Of a stretch of 20,103 nucleotides of DNA, positions 18,510 through 20,103 are shown piece by piece (within the stretch, counting starts at the first letter, position 1; every line of letters begins with the position of its first letter). The stretch covers positions 1-20,103 of the IMG/VR virus record IMGVR_UViG_3300037010_001514, one strand, 5' to 3'. The notes below the pieces were generated by a model. The model was not told the DNA's origin, searched no databases, and saw only the letters and a program-made list of their open reading frames with translations. Made by a program: the position numbers and the translations under genes. Origin of the DNA: a virus.

Positions 18510-20084
18510 ATGGCGCAAATTCTCGACTCTCGCGGCAACCCCATCGACCGGGGCACGCTCACCACCTCGCAGACCGCCGAAGTGGCGACCCTGCGCAATG
18601 CCTTTCTCATGCCGTGGATCAACGGCCTCACCCCGGCCATGCTGGCGGACTACCTGTACCGTGCCGATCAGGGGTTTCTCACCGCCCAGCACCGCGTCTT
18701 CGCCGACATGGAAGAGCGCGATCCGCACCTGGCAGCGGAGATGGGCAAGCGCAAGCAGGCCATCGTCAACCTGGACTGGCAGCTTGTCCCCCCACCCGAT
18801 GCCACCGCCGCCGAGAAAGCCACCGCTCAGTGGGCCGATGGCATCCTGCGCAGCGGCATCGAGAGCTTCGAGGATCTGCTGGTGGCCTGCCAGGATGCCA
18901 TCGGCCACGGCTTCGCACCGATCGAACTGGAATGGCAGATGCAGGGCGGCGAGCTGCTGCCCGTCTACTACCCCCGGCCCCAGGAGTGGTTCCGCCTGTC
19001 CGTGGATCGCCGCGCGCTGCATATCATGGACGGCAGCGCCGAGGGCGCACCGCTCAAGCCCTTCGGCTGGATCGTCCACCAGCCGGGCAAGGCCAAGACC
19101 GGTTACCTCGGGCGCCTGGGCCTGCACCGGGTGGTCTCGTGGCCCTTCCTTTACAAGGCCTATGCCATCAGCGACTTCGCCGAGTTCCTGGAGACTTTCG
19201 GTCTGCCCATCATCGTCGGCAAATACGGCCAGGGGGCTTCCGCCGAGCAGAAGAACAGCCTCTACGACGCCGTCTCTGCCCTGGGCCACGACGCCCGCGC
19301 CATCATGCCGGTGGACATGCAGCTTGAGATTAGCAAGATCGCCGCCGGCGGCGGTGGCGGCACTCCCCACCTGGACATGATCCACTGGGCCGACGACGCC
19401 CAGAGCAAGGCCATCCTGGGCCAGACCCTGAGCGCCGAGGCCAAGAGCACCGGCATGGGCAGTGGCGTGGCCAAGCTGCACGACCAGGTGCGCCTGGATA
19501 TCCAGCGCGCCGACGCCCGCCAGGTAGCGGACACCCTGACGCGGGATCTGATCTACCCGTTGATCGCGCTGAACCGCGGCATCGCCGACATGCGCCGCTG
19601 CCCGCGCCTGGTGTTCGACACCAACGACCTCCAGGACATCGCCGTCTACGCCAACGCCCTGCCGGCCCTGTCCGGCCTCATGGACATCCCGGCCGACTGG
19701 GTGCGGGAACGCCTGGGCATCCCGGCGCCGGTGGAAGGCGAGGACGTGCTGAAGGCGCCGGCCGCGCCCCCGGCCCAGGGGAAAACGCAGGTGCTGGCGG
19801 GGCTCTCCGTAGCGCAGGCTTCCAGCCTGCTGCCCGCGTCTACGGTCTCCGACCCGCCCGACGCCCAGTCGCGCCTGGCGGATAACCTTGTGCGTTCAGC
19901 GGCGCCGGCCATGGGCAAAATCCTGGATGACGTACGCCAGCTGGTGGACGAAGCCCACAGCCTCCAGGCACTCCAGGCCGTCCTGACTCAGGCCTACGGC
20001 CATATGGACAGCGTCGACCTGACCCGGATCATGGAACTCGCCTTCGCCGTCGCCGACCTGGCAGGCCTCGCCGATCATGGCTGA
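18510..20084 (+). CDS. Mu gp29-like portal protein (DUF935)
   Basis: 524 residues. The ATG at 18510 gives the typical start MAQILDSRGNPIDRGTLTTS; GGA lies 7-9 bases upstream. Conserved DUF935 parts follow: DLYR-like DYLYRADQGFLTAQHRVFAD, MEERDPHLAAEMGKRKQAIV, HGFAPIELEWQMQGGELLPV, GLPIIVGKYGQGASAEQKNS and KLHDQVRLDIQRADARQVAD. The portal forms the dodecameric DNA entry ring of the head. Near residues 433-446 the frame passes through a nested palindrome (19807-19845) encoding roughly SVAQASSLLPAS, apparently an in-frame insertion in the variable linker. The gene is otherwise complete. Confidence 0.94.
   Translation: MAQILDSRGNPIDRGTLTTSQTAEVATLRNAFLMPWINGLTPAMLADYLYRADQGFLTAQHRVFADMEERDPHLAAEMGKRKQAIVNLDWQLVPPPDATAAEKATAQWADGILRSGIESFEDLLVACQDAIGHGFAPIELEWQMQGGELLPVYYPRPQEWFRLSVDRRALHIMDGSAEGAPLKPFGWIVHQPGKAKTGYLGRLGLHRVVSWPFLYKAYAISDFAEFLETFGLPIIVGKYGQGASAEQKNSLYDAVSALGHDARAIMPVDMQLEISKIAAGGGGGTPHLDMIHWADDAQSKAILGQTLSAEAKSTGMGSGVAKLHDQVRLDIQRADARQVADTLTRDLIYPLIALNRGIADMRRCPRLVFDTNDLQDIAVYANALPALSGLMDIPADWVRERLGIPAPVEGEDVLKAPAAPPAQGKTQVLAGLSVAQASSLLPASTVSDPPDAQSRLADNLVRSAAPAMGKILDDVRQLVDEAHSLQALQAVLTQAYGHMDSVDLTRIMELAFAVADLAGLADHG
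19807..19845. repeat. Nested palindromic element inside the portal gene
   Basis: Outer arms CCGTAG (19807-19812) and CTACGG (19840-19845) enclose an inner perfect stem GCAGGCT-TCC-AGCCTGC (19814-19830). The AGGCTTCCAGCCTG core is like interspersed palindromic repeats I recall from several unrelated bacterial genomes. Here it is read through in frame. It occurs once in the window. Identity as a dispersed element is from memory, not searched. Confidence 0.5.
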
Positions 20085-20103
20085 TTCGCCCCTGGCCAAC
20101 GCC
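20077..20103 (+). CDS. Start of next head gene (probable Mu F-like head morphogenesis protein), partial
   Basis: An ATG at 20077 overlaps the portal stop by 8 bases and reads MADSPLANA to the window edge. In Mu-like phages the gene after the portal is the F-like (gp30) minor head protein. Only nine codons are visible, so the identity rests on gene order. Confidence 0.5.

Larger units (their letters stand above)
116..20103. mobile_element. Mu-like (BcepMu-type) prophage, left part
   Basis: A continuous block of phage genes starts at the TG dinucleotide at base 116 and runs off the right edge. It contains the full transposition set (DDE transposase, AAA+ partner), Mu-type regulators (GemA, two Mor-family proteins, XRE repressor), a lysis cassette, Mu gp27/gp28-type terminase and Mu gp29-type portal. 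Early genes are leftward and late genes rightward from a switch near 12.1 kb, as in BcepMu-like phages. The left boundary is inferred from the end of IS1595-transposase homology and from repeats starting at the same place. Head, tail and right-end genes are not in the window. All core genes seen are intact, so the element could be functional. Confidence 0.9.

Noticed and set aside
18441-19481. Minus-strand open frame of 346 codons
   Set aside because: Antisense to the portal gene; no motif.
1-20103. CRISPR arrays, tRNA or rRNA genes, riboswitches
   Set aside because: No regularly spaced repeats, no cloverleaf or rRNA-like stretch and no known riboswitch core was seen in reading both strands.

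Overview
The window is the left ~20 kb of a Mu-like (transposable) prophage in a GC-rich proteobacterial chromosome, probably gamma- or betaproteobacterial. The species cannot be fixed from this sequence. Evidence for the phage type is an rve/DDE transposase beside a MuB-like AAA+ ATPase, GemA (DUF1018), Mor-family activators, DUF3164, DUF2730, a Mu gp27-type small terminase, a Mu gp28-type large terminase and a Mu gp29-type (DUF935) portal. The layout, with a leftward early block and rightward repressor and late genes diverging from a switch near 12.1 kb, resembles the BcepMu group rather than Mu itself.

Bases 1-115 are host DNA: on the minus strand they encode part of an IS1595/ISXO2-like transposase. 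The coding match stops at about base 114-116, exactly where a TGTGAACAGG sequence with short direct repeats begins. The phage therefore appears to have transposed into another mobile element, and its left end is probably at base 116. The right end lies outside the window.

Bases 229-12051 form a compact leftward early operon of about 22 genes, many with ATGA/TGATG overlaps. Read in transcription order it holds: a BcepMu gp16-type DNA-binding protein, a hypothetical, a Rha-family regulator, a Mor-like protein with an odd tail, two hypotheticals, two HTH regulators, a DUF3102 protein, the transposase, a small protein, the MuB-like ATPase, a row of small membrane/zinc-finger/HTH/hypothetical genes, DUF3164, GemA and a terminal Mor activator. 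Two small rightward ORFs with strong ribosome-binding sites (9583-9918 and 10526-10786) lie tail-to-tail against leftward genes inside this block.

Bases 12052-12149 are the genetic switch. A near-consensus leftward promoter (TTGACG-17-TATGAT) has an 18-bp dyad between its -10 and -35 boxes. Rightward from it run an XRE repressor, a co-transcribed unknown protein with a MuB/ATPase-like motif, and a DinD (BRO-N-like) protein. This three-gene block looks like the immunity/accessory region.

From 14188 the late genes run rightward with tight overlaps: a small Cys-rich protein, GH19 endolysin, holin-like protein, nested Rz/Rz1 spanins, a zinc-finger protein, DUF2730, a small winged-helix-like protein, both terminase subunits, the portal, and the first codons of the next head gene. 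The portal carries an in-frame nested palindrome that looks like an inserted repetitive element. No tRNA, rRNA or CRISPR was seen, and no gene-free stretch exceeds 300 bases.
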